Positions 38,070 through 48,780 are shown, counted from the stretch's first letter. The stretch: 58,080 bases of DNA from Nocardioides sp. (GCF_014360585.1 NZ_JACIXG010000028.1:1-58080); one strand, 5' to 3'. Notes: generated by a model from the sequence alone, not told the origin. Translations and numbers: made by a program.

Positions 38070-38828
38070 TCAGACCGCCGCGCTCGTGAACCGCTCGTAG
38101 CCGCTGGCCTCGAGCTCCTCGGCGAGGTCCGGGCCACCCGACTCCGCGATCCGGCCGGCCACGAAGACGTGCACGTGGTCAGGCTTGATGTAGCGCAGGA
38201 TGCGGGTGTAGTGGGTGATCAGCAGGACCGACTTGCCGTCGCGGGCGCGGAAGTCGTTGATGCCGTCGGAGACCACCTTGAGCGCGTCGATGTCGAGACC
38301 GGAGTCGATCTCGTCGAGCAGCGCGAACGCCGGGTCGAGGATGTCGAGCTGGGCGATCTCGTGGCGCTTCTTCTCGCCACCGGAGAAGCCCTCGTTGACC
38401 GAGCGCTGCGAGAAGGTCGGGTCCAGGTGCATCTTGTCCATCGCACCGTTGACGTCCTTGACCCAGGTACGCAGCTTGGGGGCCTCGCCGGTCAGCGCCG
38501 TCTTCGCGGTGCGCAGGAAGTTGGCCACGCTCACGCCGGGAACCTCGACGGGGTACTGCATCGCGAGGAAGAGACCCGCCTTGGCGCGCTCGTCGACAGA
38601 CATCTCCAGGACGTCCTCGCCGTCGAGGGTGACGGTGCCGCCGGTGATGGTGTACTTCGGGTGACCGGCGATCGAGTAGGCAAGGGTGGACTTGCCCGAG
38701 CCGTTGGGGCCCATGATCGCGTGGGTCTCGCCGGAGTTGATGGTCAGCGTGACGCCCTTGAGGATCTCCTTCGGGCCGTCCTCGGTCTCCACCGAGACCG
38801 TGAGGTCCTTGATCTCAAGCGTGCTCAT
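38070..38828 (-). CDS. sufC: Fe-S assembly ATPase SufC
   Basis: 252-residue ABC-type ATPase that drives the SufBCD scaffold complex. Walker A is GPNGSGKSTL, the signature is FSGGEKKRHEIAQ, Walker B is PAFALLDEIDSGLD, and the switch His is in LLITHYTRIL. Start ATG 38828 overlaps the sufD stop by 4 bp. It lies between sufD and sufS, and no membrane domain is present, as expected for this cytosolic complex. Confidence 0.96.
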   Translation of the reverse strand: MSTLEIKDLTVSVETEDGPKEILKGVTLTINSGETHAIMGPNGSGKSTLAYSIAGHPKYTITGGTVTLDGEDVLEMSVDERAKAGLFLAMQYPVEVPGVSVANFLRTAKTALTGEAPKLRTWVKDVNGAMDKMHLDPTFSQRSVNEGFSGGEKKRHEIAQLDILDPAFALLDEIDSGLDIDALKVVSDGINDFRARDGKSVLLITHYTRILRYIKPDHVHVFVAGRIAESGGPDLAEELEASGYERFTSAAV

Positions 38829-40005
38829 ACGTTGTCCTTCGTGATCAGAGTGTTGATGTTCTTGGCGAGCTCGGCCTCGACCGTGCTCGTCAGCTTCTCC
38901 TCGAGCTCGGGGACGCCGATCTGGCGGATGAGGTCGTTGAAGAAGCCGTGCACGACCAGGCGCTTGGCCTCGGTCTCGGCGATGCCGCGGCTCTGCAGGT
39001 AGAAGAGCTGCTCGTCGTCGAACCGGCCGATCGCCGACGCGTGGCCCGCGCCCTCGATCTCGCCGGTCTCGATCTCCAGGTTGGGCACGGAGTCGGCCCA
39101 GGCACCGTCGGTGAGGATGAGGTTGCGGTTCTCCTCGTACGTCTCGATGCCTTCGGCCTCCTTGCGGATCAGCACGTTGCCGATCCAGACCGCGTGGGCC
39201 TTCTCGCCCTGCAGCGCACCCTTGTAGACCACGTTGGACTTGGTCTTCGGGGCGGTGTGGTCGACGAAGAGACGGTGCTCGATGTGCTGGCCGGCGTCGG
39301 CGAAGTAGAGACCGAGCGCCTCCACGGAGCCGCCGGGGCCGGCGTACTCGGCGGTGAAGTCGTGGCGCACGACGTCGCCACCGAAGCTCACCGAGACGTG
39401 CTTCAGGTTGGCGTCGCGGCCGACCTTGGCGTGCTGGGTGGAGAGGTGGACGGCGTCGTCGGCCCAGTCCTGGACGGAGACGACGGTCAGGTCGGCACCG
39501 TCCTCGACGACGATCTCGATGTTGTCGGCGACGACGGCAGAGCCCTCGAAGACCAGCACCACGGTCGCCTTGGCGAACTTCTCCGCGACGATCACCGCGT
39601 GACCGGCGCCGGCGGTCTCCGAGCCGGTGCCGTGGTGACGGATCACGGTCGCACCCTCGATGACGGTGTCGGTCGGGATGCGCACGACGGTGGCCCCGGT
39701 CGACGCCGCCCAGGCCCGCGCCGAGACACGGTCGGTCGGGACCAGACCCGAGGTGCCGCGTACGGCGTCGTCGGCCGCCACGGTCTCTACGCTCACTCCG
39801 GCAGCAGCCTCGACCTCGACCTTGGTAGCACCGTCGGCGAAGGGCGCCGAGTCGTGGATGCCCTTGAGGCGCTTGAGCGGGGTGAACCGCCAGATCTCCT
39901 CGCGACCCTTCGGCACCTCGTGGGCGTCGACGTCGAAAGAGCCTTCGGGGTGGAGGTGGGACTCGACCGTGCCGAGCTCCAGGGCCTCCTGTACAGCTGC
40001 GGTCA

Positions 40006-40006
<1 letters not shown>
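38825..40006 (-). CDS. sufD: Fe-S assembly protein SufD
   Basis: About 393 residues; forms a beta-helix heterodimer with SufB on which clusters are built. The start ATG 40006 (MTAAVQEALELG) is within the sufB stop. The N-terminus has EIWRFTPLKRLKGI and the C-terminus the family sequence DDEQLFYLQSRGIAETEAKR then HGFFNDLIRQ, with the conserved His in ALQGEKAHAVWIGN. A much longer open frame to 41272 is the antisense-like continuation through sufB and is not used. Confidence 0.95.
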
Positions 40007-41420
<1,414 letters not shown>

Positions 41421-41424
<4 letters not shown>

Positions 41425-42152
41425 GTCGTGACCTGCTCCTTCTTCTTCGAAACTTCGCCGGGACCGGAGGATCCAGGAGGGATGTGCGTCGTGCAGACAC
41501 CGTCGCCGTGGGCGATGGTGGCCAAGCGTTGTACGTGGGTGCCGAGCAGCTTCGCGATGGCCTCTGTCTCCGCCTCGCAGAGCTCGGGAAACTCCTGGGC
41601 GACGTGAGCCACCGGACAGTGCTGCTGGCACAGCTGCTCACCGGCGTCGTGGCCGTTGATCAGCGGCAGCTCCCGGACGGAGGCGGCGTAGCCGTTGGCG
41701 GTGAACACGTTCGCGAGCACCTGGGCGGGGCTCAGATCCGTCTCGCTGGCGGCGATCCGATCCAGTCCCTGCTTGATGAACGCTGCGCGGCGCTCCGCGA
41801 ATTCCCGTACGGCCTCTTCGCCTGCCACCTCGGAGAGGAACCGCAGCGCCTCGACCGCCAGGTCGTCGTACTTCTTCTCGAAGCCGTCCCTACCCTGGTC
41901 GGTGAGCGCGAAGAGCTTGGCCGGACGGCCCCGCCCTCGCGTGGAAGCGATGCGCTGCTCACGCTGCTCCACGGCGTCCTCGTCAGCGAGGGCGTCCAGG
42001 TGGCGCCTGACCGCAGCCGGCGTCAGGTCGAGCCGCTTCGCCAGCGCCGCAGCGGTCTGCGGGCCGTCGACGAGCAGCGAGCGAGCGACCCGCTGACGGG
42101 TGCTCTCCTCGTTGGGCTCTGCGGGCTGCAGAGTGCTCTCGTCGAATTTCAC
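41421..42152 (-). CDS. sufR: SufR-like Fe-S-sensing transcriptional repressor
   Basis: 243-residue ArsR/DeoR-like winged helix-turn-helix protein ([20 protein letters not shown] followed by [18 protein letters not shown]) with [16 protein letters not shown] as wing. Cys residues that can hold a Fe-S cluster lie in [21 protein letters not shown] and GDGVCTTHI. SufR represses the suf operon when its cluster is present, so cluster shortage raises expression. First gene of the operon; a GC palindrome sits 20 bases upstream. Confidence 0.93.
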
Positions 42153-42171
42153 AACACCATTGTGACGTTAT

Positions 42172-42183
42172 TCCCCCGGGGGA
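42172..42183. promoter_or_regulatory. Palindrome upstream of sufR
   Basis: TCCCCCGGGGGA is a perfect 12-bp palindrome, 20-31 bases before the sufR ATG, flanked by AAT-rich sequence that could hold the -10 region. It is a candidate SufR operator, although the SufR sites known from other bacteria are not this GC-rich, so the assignment is weak. Confidence 0.4.
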
Positions 42184-42236
42184 TTCAACGAAGGTGACCC
42201 TTACTTCCTCGGCGGGGAACGACAATGTGCCGTACG

Positions 42237-42638
42237 TCACCACTGCACGCGGCCTGGCAGCAACCGGCAGCGCACCCCGATCAGCGGCGAGCCGCCTTCA
42301 TCGCGTGGTCGGCGATGCGTGGAGCCGAGCGGCGGGTAGGTGCTCCAGTCCTTCACCCCCGGCCAGAGCATCTCCACCTCGACCTGGTTGTCGTGGACGG
42401 CGATCGCATAGAGCTCGCCGTTGTCGCGGCGCGATCCCACGACCATCCCGTTGAGGACGTGATCGCAGGTGAAATCCTCAAAACCTGCTGGCCCCTCCGC
42501 CTTCGCACCTGCCGTGAGGAACGTCATCATGAGGTACTTCAACCACGGGATCATGTGGTTGGCCTTGTCCCCCGTCATAGCTGAGGCAGCAGCCGGCCGG
42601 GCAACGTGCGCGGGTGGCCGCGTGTGAACCTGCCCCAC
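42237..42638 (-). CDS. Unknown small protein
   Basis: About 112 residues if started at ATG 42578 (MTGDKANHMIPWLKYLMMTF). The middle AGFEDFTCDHVLNGMVVG and YAIAVHDNQVEVEMLWPGV look like real protein with beta strands; the C-terminus is Arg/Pro-rich. No family is recognised and the reading frame may be a truncated gene. It is isolated between the S24-like gene and the sufR promoter. Confidence 0.35.
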   Translation of the reverse strand: MGQVHTRPPAHVARPAAASAMTGDKANHMIPWLKYLMMTFLTAGAKAEGPAGFEDFTCDHVLNGMVVGSRRDNGELYAIAVHDNQVEVEMLWPGVKDWSTYPPLGSTHRRPRDEGGSPLIGVRCRLLPGRVQW

Positions 42639-42724
42639 CGGCTAGGTCCCTCGCGGTTGCCCGCCCTTGGCAACATCGAAAACCTGCGCCACATCCTCAC
42701 CAAGCACCGACAGATCTGAGGGGA

Positions 42725-43243
42725 TCAGCTCGCCGGCATCCCGTCGAGGGTCGGCGAGGCGAGAGAAGCGACGCCGACGTAGACGGTGTCGGGCGGCAGC
42801 CAGCGCGTGCCACGGTCGGAGCGGAGGACCGCGCGTCCACGTTCGAGGTCGAAGACACCGACCCTGGTGCGGCCGCCAAAACGCACGATCGCCACCTCCC
42901 CGCGCTTGGGTCGACCGGGGTTGATCACCAGGTCGGAGCCGGGCGGCAGGCCGCGGGAGGTCAGGTGAGCGCCGACAAGTCGGTGGACCTGCCTTCCGTC
43001 TTCCAATGCAGGCACCCGCGTTCGCATGGCGGGCGCGGGCACCGCACGGGCGGCGACGTCGAACGGCAGCGGTACGTCACACCGGGACACACCGCTAGTC
43101 GATCTCATGTTCGAGAGCGTACCGGTCAGCGACGGCACACGGAACCGCTCGCGGATGCTGCGAAAAGCGCGGTAGCAGTCGTCGACGGCCGGATCGTCGG
43201 CTTGTGAAACTGAGAGCGGCCCGGAGACCACTCTCAGCTTCAC
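42725..43243 (-). CDS. S24/LexA-like peptidase-fold protein
   Basis: About 172 residues from GTG 43243. The C-terminal segment LTSRGLPPGSDLVINPGRPK then GEVAIVRFGGRTRVGVFDLE and TVYVGVASL follows the S24/S26 (LexA/signal peptidase) pattern: a G-x-S/D turn, then a strand with Lys/Arg in place of the usual catalytic Lys. It starts 4 bp after the rtcB stop, so the two genes are probably one transcript. Catalytic residues are not certain; it could be a non-catalytic relative. Confidence 0.55.
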   Translation of the reverse strand: MKLRVVSGPLSVSQADDPAVDDCYRAFRSIRERFRVPSLTGTLSNMRSTSGVSRCDVPLPFDVAARAVPAPAMRTRVPALEDGRQVHRLVGAHLTSRGLPPGSDLVINPGRPKRGEVAIVRFGGRTRVGVFDLERGRAVLRSDRGTRWLPPDTVYVGVASLASPTLDGMPAS

Positions 43244-43247
43244 GACC

Positions 43248-44447
43248 TCAGCCCTTCACGCAGAGCAGGGTGCGCAGCCGGGCCTCGATCGAGACCAGGT
43301 CGGTCTGCGCCTCGATGACGCTCTCCAGCGACTTGTACGCGCCGGGGATCTCGTCAACGACGCTGGCGTCCTTGCGGCACTCGACGCCCTCGGTCTGGGC
43401 GGCCAGGTCGGCGACGCTGAAGGTCTTCTTCGCCTTCGTACGCGACATCTTCCGTCCCGCGCCGTGGGAGGCGGAGCAGTAGGAGGCCTCGTTGCCGAGC
43501 CCGCGCACGACGTACGAGCCCGTGCCCATCGACCCCGGGATCAGCCCGAGCTCGTCGGACTTGGCCGAGATCGCGCCCTTGCGGGTGACGACCAGGTCGA
43601 CGCCGTCGTACGTCTCCCGGGCGACGTAGTTGTGGTGGGCGTTGACCTCGCGACCCCACACGACCTCAGGGAAGAAGCGCGCGAAGACGTTCTTGACCGT
43701 GGCCATCATGATCCGCCGGTTGAGCTTGGCGTAGTCCTGGGCCCAGTAGAGGTCGTGCAGGTAGGCGTCCATCTCCGCGGTGCCGGCCAGGAAGACAGCC
43801 AGGTCGCGGTCGGGCAGGCCGAGGTTGTGCTCGAGCCCCTTGGCCGCGTAGATGTGCCGCTCGGCGATCTCCTTGCCGATGTTGCGGGACCCGCTGTGCA
43901 GCATCAACCACACGACGCCGTCGTCATCCGACGTCACCTCGATGAAGTGGTTGCCGGAGCCGAGCGAGCCGCACTGCGCGACCGCCCGCTTGTGCCGGTC
44001 GTCGAGCCGCGGCGCCCGCAGCTCCTCGAACCCACCGAAGAGCTTGTCGAAGGCGACCTTCAGCTTCAGGTCCTTGCGGACCACGCCGGCCTGGCCATCG
44101 TTGGCCTGGAAGCCGACCGGGACCGCCTCCTCGATCGCCGAGCGCAGCGCGCCGAGGTCGTCGGGGAGGTGGCTGGTCGTGACCGAGGTCTTGACCGCCA
44201 TCATCCCGCAGCCGATGTCGACGCCGACCGCGCTCGGCGAGACCGCGTCCTTCATCGCGACGACGGACCCGACCGTGGCACCCTTTCCCAGATGCACGTC
44301 GGGCATCACCCGGAGACCGTGCACCCACGGCAGCTTGGAGATGTTGCGCAACTGGTCCTGAGCGGCATGCTCGATCTCGTGCGGGCGGGCCCACATCAGG
44401 GTCTCGGCCTTGGCACCGGCCAGGGCGATCGGAAACTCGTTCGTCAT
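43248..44447 (-). CDS. rtcB: RNA-splicing ligase RtcB family protein
   Basis: 399 residues; joins RNA 3'-phosphate or 2',3'-cyclic phosphate to 5'-OH in a GTP- and Mn-dependent reaction. RtcB signatures are clear: MPDVHLGKGATVGSV, GVDIGCGM with the metal Cys near residue 80, LHSGSRNIGKEIAERH, NAHHNYVARE, GSMGTGSYVVRG and SHGAGRKMSRTKA with the guanylylated His. A GGAGAG site precedes ATG 44447. RNA repair by RtcB in bacteria is linked to tRNA or rRNA damage. The leader has a hairpin and a tiny upstream frame. Confidence 0.94.
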   Translation of the reverse strand: MTNEFPIALAGAKAETLMWARPHEIEHAAQDQLRNISKLPWVHGLRVMPDVHLGKGATVGSVVAMKDAVSPSAVGVDIGCGMMAVKTSVTTSHLPDDLGALRSAIEEAVPVGFQANDGQAGVVRKDLKLKVAFDKLFGGFEELRAPRLDDRHKRAVAQCGSLGSGNHFIEVTSDDDGVVWLMLHSGSRNIGKEIAERHIYAAKGLEHNLGLPDRDLAVFLAGTAEMDAYLHDLYWAQDYAKLNRRIMMATVKNVFARFFPEVVWGREVNAHHNYVARETYDGVDLVVTRKGAISAKSDELGLIPGSMGTGSYVVRGLGNEASYCSASHGAGRKMSRTKAKKTFSVADLAAQTEGVECRKDASVVDEIPGAYKSLESVIEAQTDLVSIEARLRTLLCVKG

Positions 44448-44479
44448 TCTTCTCTCCTCGGGTCGTGGCCGGACATGCG

Positions 44480-44525
44480 GAAGGGCCGCTCCGGCCGGGT
44501 TTCTGTTCGGCGGGAGCGGCCCTTC
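44480..44525 (-). terminator. 13-bp perfect hairpin in the rtcB leader
   Basis: GAAGGGCCGCTCC (44480-44492) and GGAGCGGCCCTTC (44513-44525) are perfect inverted repeats around a 20-base loop, 33 bases before the rtcB ATG and 18 after the stop of the upstream 40-residue frame. No T-run follows. It may be the end of the previous transcript, or an attenuator or riboregulatory element for rtcB. Confidence 0.6.
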
Positions 44526-44543
44526 GACGGGATGCGCTGTGGC

Positions 44544-44666
44544 TCAGCGCGTCGGCAGCTCCTGGCCGATGCGGTCCGAGCGGAGGCCGGACGGCAGGCA
44601 GGCTTCGCTCGCCAGACCGGGGTTCCCGGCGGCGGAGCGGATCTCGACCGACCTGCGCATGCTCAT
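44544..44666 (-). CDS. Possible leader peptide upstream of rtcB
   Basis: 40-residue frame on the minus strand (MSMRRSVEIRSAAG ... SDRIGQELPTR). GACGAGGAG precedes the start, six bases from the second ATG (44660), a good ribosome site. A 7-bp hairpin (GTTGCTG-CCT-CAGCAAC, 44680-44696) stands before it, and the strong 13-bp hairpin follows its stop by 18 bases. The layout resembles a leader peptide and attenuator, but no family is known and coding capacity is not proven. Confidence 0.4.
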   Translation of the reverse strand: MSMRRSVEIRSAAGNPGLASEACLPSGLRSDRIGQELPTR

Positions 44667-44729
44667 CTCCTCGTCACGTGTTGCTGAGGCAGCAACGGTA
44701 GTCAGCGGCGTACGTCTGGTGCCACTGGT

Positions 44730-45200
44730 TTAGGTGAGGCGGGCGGGGAAGCCGCCGGTGGCGACCGGCCCCCAGCGGTGCGGTGTGATCCGGAGGAGGG
44801 ACTTGTCCTGGTCGACCATCGCCTGGCGGTACTCGTCCCAGTCGGAGTGCTCGCCGGAGATGTTGCGGAAGTAGGTGACGAAGGCGTCCAGGGCGGCCTC
44901 CCCCGCGTTGGCGTCGAGCACCTCGGCCTCGCCGTCGACCTGGACCCAGGGGCCGTTCCACTCCTCGGAGAGGACCAGGACGCTGACCTGCGGGCGACTG
45001 CGGGCGTTGCGGGTCTTGGCCCGCTCCGGATAGGTCGCGATCACGATCCGGCCGTCGTCGTCGACGCCGCCGGCGACCGGGGAGAGCTGCGGGGACCCGT
45101 CGGACCGGCTGGTCACCAGGACCATCTGGTGCCGGGGGCGGACGAACTCCAGCAGCCCCTCGAGATCAACGGTCGTGTTCGTCGCGATCGTGCGTGCCAT
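44730..45200 (-). CDS. PPOX-class (F420-dependent type) oxidoreductase
   Basis: 156 residues from ATG 45200 (MARTIATNTTVDLEGLLEF). Split beta-barrel flavin/F420-binding fold: HQMVLVTSRSDGSPQLSPVA, then VIATYPERAKTRNARSRPQV and VQVDGEAEVLD, ending in ITPHRWGPVATGG. Actinobacterial members use F420 or FMN to reduce small molecules; the exact substrate is not known. It overlaps the VOC gene by 35 bp, so the two share a transcript. Confidence 0.85.
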   Translation of the reverse strand: MARTIATNTTVDLEGLLEFVRPRHQMVLVTSRSDGSPQLSPVAGGVDDDGRIVIATYPERAKTRNARSRPQVSVLVLSEEWNGPWVQVDGEAEVLDANAGEAALDAFVTYFRNISGEHSDWDEYRQAMVDQDKSLLRITPHRWGPVATGGFPARLT

Positions 45201-45807
45201 GGTCCACAGCCTGCCAGGTGAACCCGTCCGGATCGGTGAATGCCTCGCCGCCACCTCCCAGAACGATGCCGTACGCCGCAGACGGGTCGAGCGCGACACC
45301 GGTCTCCTTCTCCAGCGCGTGCCGGGGATAGATCGCGAGCTGGACCGCGCCAGGGGCGGCCTCGAACTCGGCGTACTTGCCGCCGAAGCTCCGCTTCACG
45401 CCGAGCCCGCGCTCGGCGTAGAACCTCTTGCTCGCCTTGACGTCGGCGACACCGAGGAGGAGGACGATGTCGTCGATCTCCCGGGTGGCGGGGCCGCGGT
45501 CCTTCTTGGCCGAGGTCGCGACCTTCCAGATCGAGCCGTCCGGGGCCTGGACGATGCCGCCGTAGCCCCAGAATGACTTCTCGACCGGCTTGAGGGAGGT
45601 GGCACCGGCAGCGAGCGCGGAGTCGACGAGGCTGTCGACCGTCGAGGGCTGGCCGACGACCAGCGAGACCGTGAACGGCCGGCCGGTGCCGGCGCCCGGG
45701 CCCTGGCGTACGGAGATCTGGTCGGTGAGCCCGAAGGCCTTGTCGTAGAACGCCCGGGCGTCCGTGGGGTCGGTTGCGTCGAGGGTGATGGTCTGAAGAG
45801 TGAACAT
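45166..45807 (-). CDS. VOC/glyoxalase-fold protein
   Basis: 213 residues with two beta-alpha-beta-beta-beta modules of the vicinal oxygen chelate type: LQTITLDATDPTDARAFYDK, then PDGSIWKVATSAKKDRG, and IDDIVLLLGVADVKASKRFY followed by DPDGFTWQAVDHG. It is therefore a self-paired glyoxalase/bleomycin-resistance-like protein that may bind a metal and detoxify a small molecule. The start ATG 45807 is well placed, and the gene is coupled to the PPOX gene by overlap. Confidence 0.85.
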   Translation of the reverse strand: MFTLQTITLDATDPTDARAFYDKAFGLTDQISVRQGPGAGTGRPFTVSLVVGQPSTVDSLVDSALAAGATSLKPVEKSFWGYGGIVQAPDGSIWKVATSAKKDRGPATREIDDIVLLLGVADVKASKRFYAERGLGVKRSFGGKYAEFEAAPGAVQLAIYPRHALEKETGVALDPSAAYGIVLGGGGEAFTDPDGFTWQAVDHGTHDRDEHDR

Positions 45808-46053
45808 GTCTTGACCTTAGGAATCCCGGGACCTCGGGGCTTCTCGATTCCTGACCGCCTTGCCTGTTGATCTTCTGAGCAGAAATTGTGTCTGAGACAC
45901 CGCGTCATAGGACCGGGGGCATCGCGTCTCATCCCCGCGTTGGCCGTCCTTCGGTGGGAGTTGGGCGGCCAACGTCCTGACAGATGCCTAAGAATCCACA
46001 GGATCAGCCGTACGCGATTGGGCTGGTGGCGTGGGCCTTCTTAGACTGCCGCC

Positions 46054-47031
46054 GTGGAATCTTCCGTCGCCAGGCCCGCTGTCGAGGTATGCGACCTGCG
46101 CATGACCTACGGCGACAAGACAGCCGTCGACGGGCTCTCGCTGAGCGTCGCGTCCGGCTCCATCACGGCTGTCCTCGGGCCCAACGGCGCCGGGAAGACG
46201 ACGACGCTGGAGACGTGCGAGGGCTATCGCCGACCCCAGCAGGGGACGGTGCGAGTGCTCGGGCTCGACCCGATCGCCGACCGCAAGCGGCTGCTCCCCC
46301 GGATCGGGGTGATGCTGCAGGGGCAGGGCGCCTGGAGCGGCGTACGCGCCATGGAGATGCTGCGCCACATCGCCCGGCTGCACGCGCACCCGCTCGACAT
46401 CGACCTCCTTGCCGAGCGCCTCGGGCTGGGCGAGTGCGGCCGCACCCCCTACCGACGGCTCTCCGGCGGCCAGCAGCAGCGGCTCGGGCTCGCGATGGCC
46501 CTGGTGGGCCGCCCGGAGCTGGTCTTCGTGGACGAGCCGACTGCGGGGATGGACCCGCAGGGGCGGCGTACGACCTGGGAGCTGCTCCGCGAGCTGCGCG
46601 CCGATGGCGTCACCGTCGTGCTCACCACCCACTACCTGGAGGAGGCCGAGGAGCTGGCCGACCAGGTGCACATCATCGACCGCGGGCGGATGATCGCCTC
46701 GGGCACTCCCCTCGAGCTCACCCGCGGCCCAGGAAATGGGATGAGCGCCACGGCCACCGTGAGGCTCGTGGTGACCAAGCCGTTCCCGCCCGGCGCCCGC
46801 GACTCCCTGCGCGAGGCGCTCGGCGAGGACACCGAGGTGATCCTGCTCGACGAGCGCTCGATGCGGGTCACCGGCCGGGCCGACCCGACCACGCTCGCCA
46901 AGGTGAGCCGCTGGTGCGAGGAGAACGACGTCCTCCCGGAGTCGCTGACCCTGGGCCGAAGGAGTCTCGAGGACGTCTTCCTCGACCTCACCGGTGGACT
47001 CACTCTCACGGACGGGGTCGAGCATGTCTGA
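46054..47031 (+). CDS. ABC transporter ATP-binding protein (DrrA-like)
   Basis: 325 residues from GTG 46054. Walker A is LGPNGAGKTTTL, the signature is LSGGQQQRLGLAMAL, Walker B is LVFVDEPTAGMD, and the switch His is in TTHYLEEAEELA. A C-terminal regulatory domain (ALGEDTEVILLDERS) follows, as in DrrA-type drug exporters. It overlaps the permease gene by 8 bp. Together they probably export a drug or lipid; the substrate is unknown. Confidence 0.93.
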   Translation: MESSVARPAVEVCDLRMTYGDKTAVDGLSLSVASGSITAVLGPNGAGKTTTLETCEGYRRPQQGTVRVLGLDPIADRKRLLPRIGVMLQGQGAWSGVRAMEMLRHIARLHAHPLDIDLLAERLGLGECGRTPYRRLSGGQQQRLGLAMALVGRPELVFVDEPTAGMDPQGRRTTWELLRELRADGVTVVLTTHYLEEAEELADQVHIIDRGRMIASGTPLELTRGPGNGMSATATVRLVVTKPFPPGARDSLREALGEDTEVILLDERSMRVTGRADPTTLAKVSRWCEENDVLPESLTLGRRSLEDVFLDLTGGLTLTDGVEHV

Positions 47032-47815
47032 GGTGACCACGGGGACCTTCACCCCGAAGCCCGGCAGTGCCCCGCTCCCCCGTCAGGTGATCGCCCAGGC
47101 GCTGATGGAGGCCAAGCTGATGCTCCGCAACGGCGAGCAGCTCCTGCTCGCCGTCGTGATCCCGGTGATGGTCCTGATCGGCGGCGTCACCGCGGGCAAC
47201 GCGATCGACCTCGACCTCGGCACCGACCGGCCGCTGGTCGACCTCCTCACCCCCGGCGTCCTCGCCCTGGCAATCATGTCGACCTCCTTCACCAGTCTCG
47301 CGATCGCGACCGGTTTCGAGCGGCGCTACGGCGTGATCAAGCGGCTCGGTGCCTCACCGCTGCCCCGGATCGGCCTGCTCGCCGGCAAGGTGCTCGCGCT
47401 CGGCTGCGTACAGCTCGTGCAGCTCTTCGTGATCGGCGCCGTGGGCCAGCTCCTCGGCTGGACCCCGGCCGCCGGGTTCGGCACGGTCCTCGCCTTCTTC
47501 CTCGCCATCGCGATGGGCACGCTGGCCTTCGCCTCGCTGGGGCTCTTCGTCGCCGGCGTGCTGCGTGCCGAGGCGACCCTGGCGGCGGCCAACCTCATCT
47601 ACCTGCTTCTCCTCGCCGGCGGCGCCGTGGTGCTGCCGCTGACGGCCTACGGCTCCTTCGGCGACGTCGCCCGCTGGCTGCCCTCGGGCGCGCTGGGTGA
47701 GGCGGTACGCACCGCCTTCCTCGACGGCGTCCCCGCCTGGCGAGACCTCGGCGTGCTCCTGATCTGGGCCCTCCTCGGCTCCACCCTCACAGCTAGGACC
47801 TTCAAGTGGGAATGA
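47024..47815 (+). CDS. ABC transporter permease (DrrB-like, ABC-2 type)
   Basis: 263 residues from ATG 47024 (MSEVTTGTFTPKPG). Six hydrophobic segments, for example QLLLAVVIPVMVLIGGV, LTPGVLALAIMSTSFTSLA, LVQLFVIGAVGQLLGW, FGTVLAFFLAIAMGTLAF and LIYLLLLAGGAVVLPLTAYG, with the RRYGVIKRLGASPL loop typical of ABC-2 permeases. It overlaps the ATPase gene by 8 bp and ctaA by a few bases, so all three may be co-transcribed. Confidence 0.92.
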   Translation: MSEVTTGTFTPKPGSAPLPRQVIAQALMEAKLMLRNGEQLLLAVVIPVMVLIGGVTAGNAIDLDLGTDRPLVDLLTPGVLALAIMSTSFTSLAIATGFERRYGVIKRLGASPLPRIGLLAGKVLALGCVQLVQLFVIGAVGQLLGWTPAAGFGTVLAFFLAIAMGTLAFASLGLFVAGVLRAEATLAAANLIYLLLLAGGAVVLPLTAYGSFGDVARWLPSGALGEAVRTAFLDGVPAWRDLGVLLIWALLGSTLTARTFKWE

Positions 47816-48729
47816 CCTCCACCGAGCGCTCCACCGGCCCGTCGCCCTCGGCCAAGACTCCCTCAGCCAAAGACAGGGTCCTCGCCTGGCTCCGCGCCCA
47901 CGTGTTCGGGCTGGCGATCGCCAACCTGGTCGCCAACGTCGGGATCGTGGTGACCGGTGCGGTGGTCCGGTTGACCGGGTCGGGCCTCGGCTGCCCCACC
48001 TGGCCCAAGTGCACCGATGAGTCCTACGTGGCTCACGAGGCGCTCGGGGTCCATGGGGTCATCGAGTTCGGCAACCGGATGCTGACCTACGTCCTGGCCA
48101 CGATCGCCATCACGGTCGTCGTCGCCGTCTGGAACCGACGAGGGGTCATCCGCAACCTGGCGATCACCATCGCCTGCGGCGTACCGCTCCAGGGGGTCAT
48201 CGGCGGGATCACTGTGCTCACCGACCTCAACCCGTACGTCGTCGCCCTCCACCTGCTGCTGTCGATGGCGATGGTCGGACTGTGCGTCTGGCTGCTCGAC
48301 GAGCTCCGCTCCCCCGTGCGTGACGCGGCGCCGCGCAGCGTGCGCGTCGCCGCGTTGGTCACCTTCGCCCTCGGTTGGGTCACCCTCTGGCTCGGCACCG
48401 TCGTGACCGGCTCCGGCCCCCACTCCGGCGACCTCGACTCCCGCCGCACCGGCCTCGACCCGGCGCTGATGTCCCATATCCACGCCTACGCCGTCTACGC
48501 GCTCGTCGCCGCGACCCTGATCACTCTCTGGCTCGGCCGCAAGCACGCGTACGTCCGTCGGGTCACGATCGTGCTCCTGGTCATCGAGCTCGCCCAGGGC
48601 CTGATCGGCTGGGTGCAGTACCTCACCGACCTCCCCGTCGTCCTGGTCGGCTTCCACATGCTCGGCGCCGCCCTCATCTCCGCCGGCATCGCCCGCGTAC
48701 TGGTCTCCACCCGCGCCCACACCGCCTGA
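47812..48729 (+). CDS. ctaA: Heme A synthase CtaA (COX15 family)
   Basis: About 305 residues; oxidises the C8 methyl of heme O to give heme A for cytochrome c oxidase. Eight membrane helices are seen, with the signatures VVTGAVVRLTGSGLGCPTWP and CTDES, then heme-ligand His residues in HGVIEFGNRML, ALHLLLSMAM, SHIHAYAVY and VGFHMLGAAL. GTG 47806 is an alternative start. It converges with ctaB and follows the exporter permease directly. Confidence 0.93.
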   Translation: MTSTERSTGPSPSAKTPSAKDRVLAWLRAHVFGLAIANLVANVGIVVTGAVVRLTGSGLGCPTWPKCTDESYVAHEALGVHGVIEFGNRMLTYVLATIAITVVVAVWNRRGVIRNLAITIACGVPLQGVIGGITVLTDLNPYVVALHLLLSMAMVGLCVWLLDELRSPVRDAAPRSVRVAALVTFALGWVTLWLGTVVTGSGPHSGDLDSRRTGLDPALMSHIHAYAVYALVAATLITLWLGRKHAYVRRVTIVLLVIELAQGLIGWVQYLTDLPVVLVGFHMLGAALISAGIARVLVSTRAHTA

Positions 48730-48780
48730 CCCACCCCCGCCGAGGCGTCACCTCGGTCGGCCGAGAAGTCACTCCTGCAG

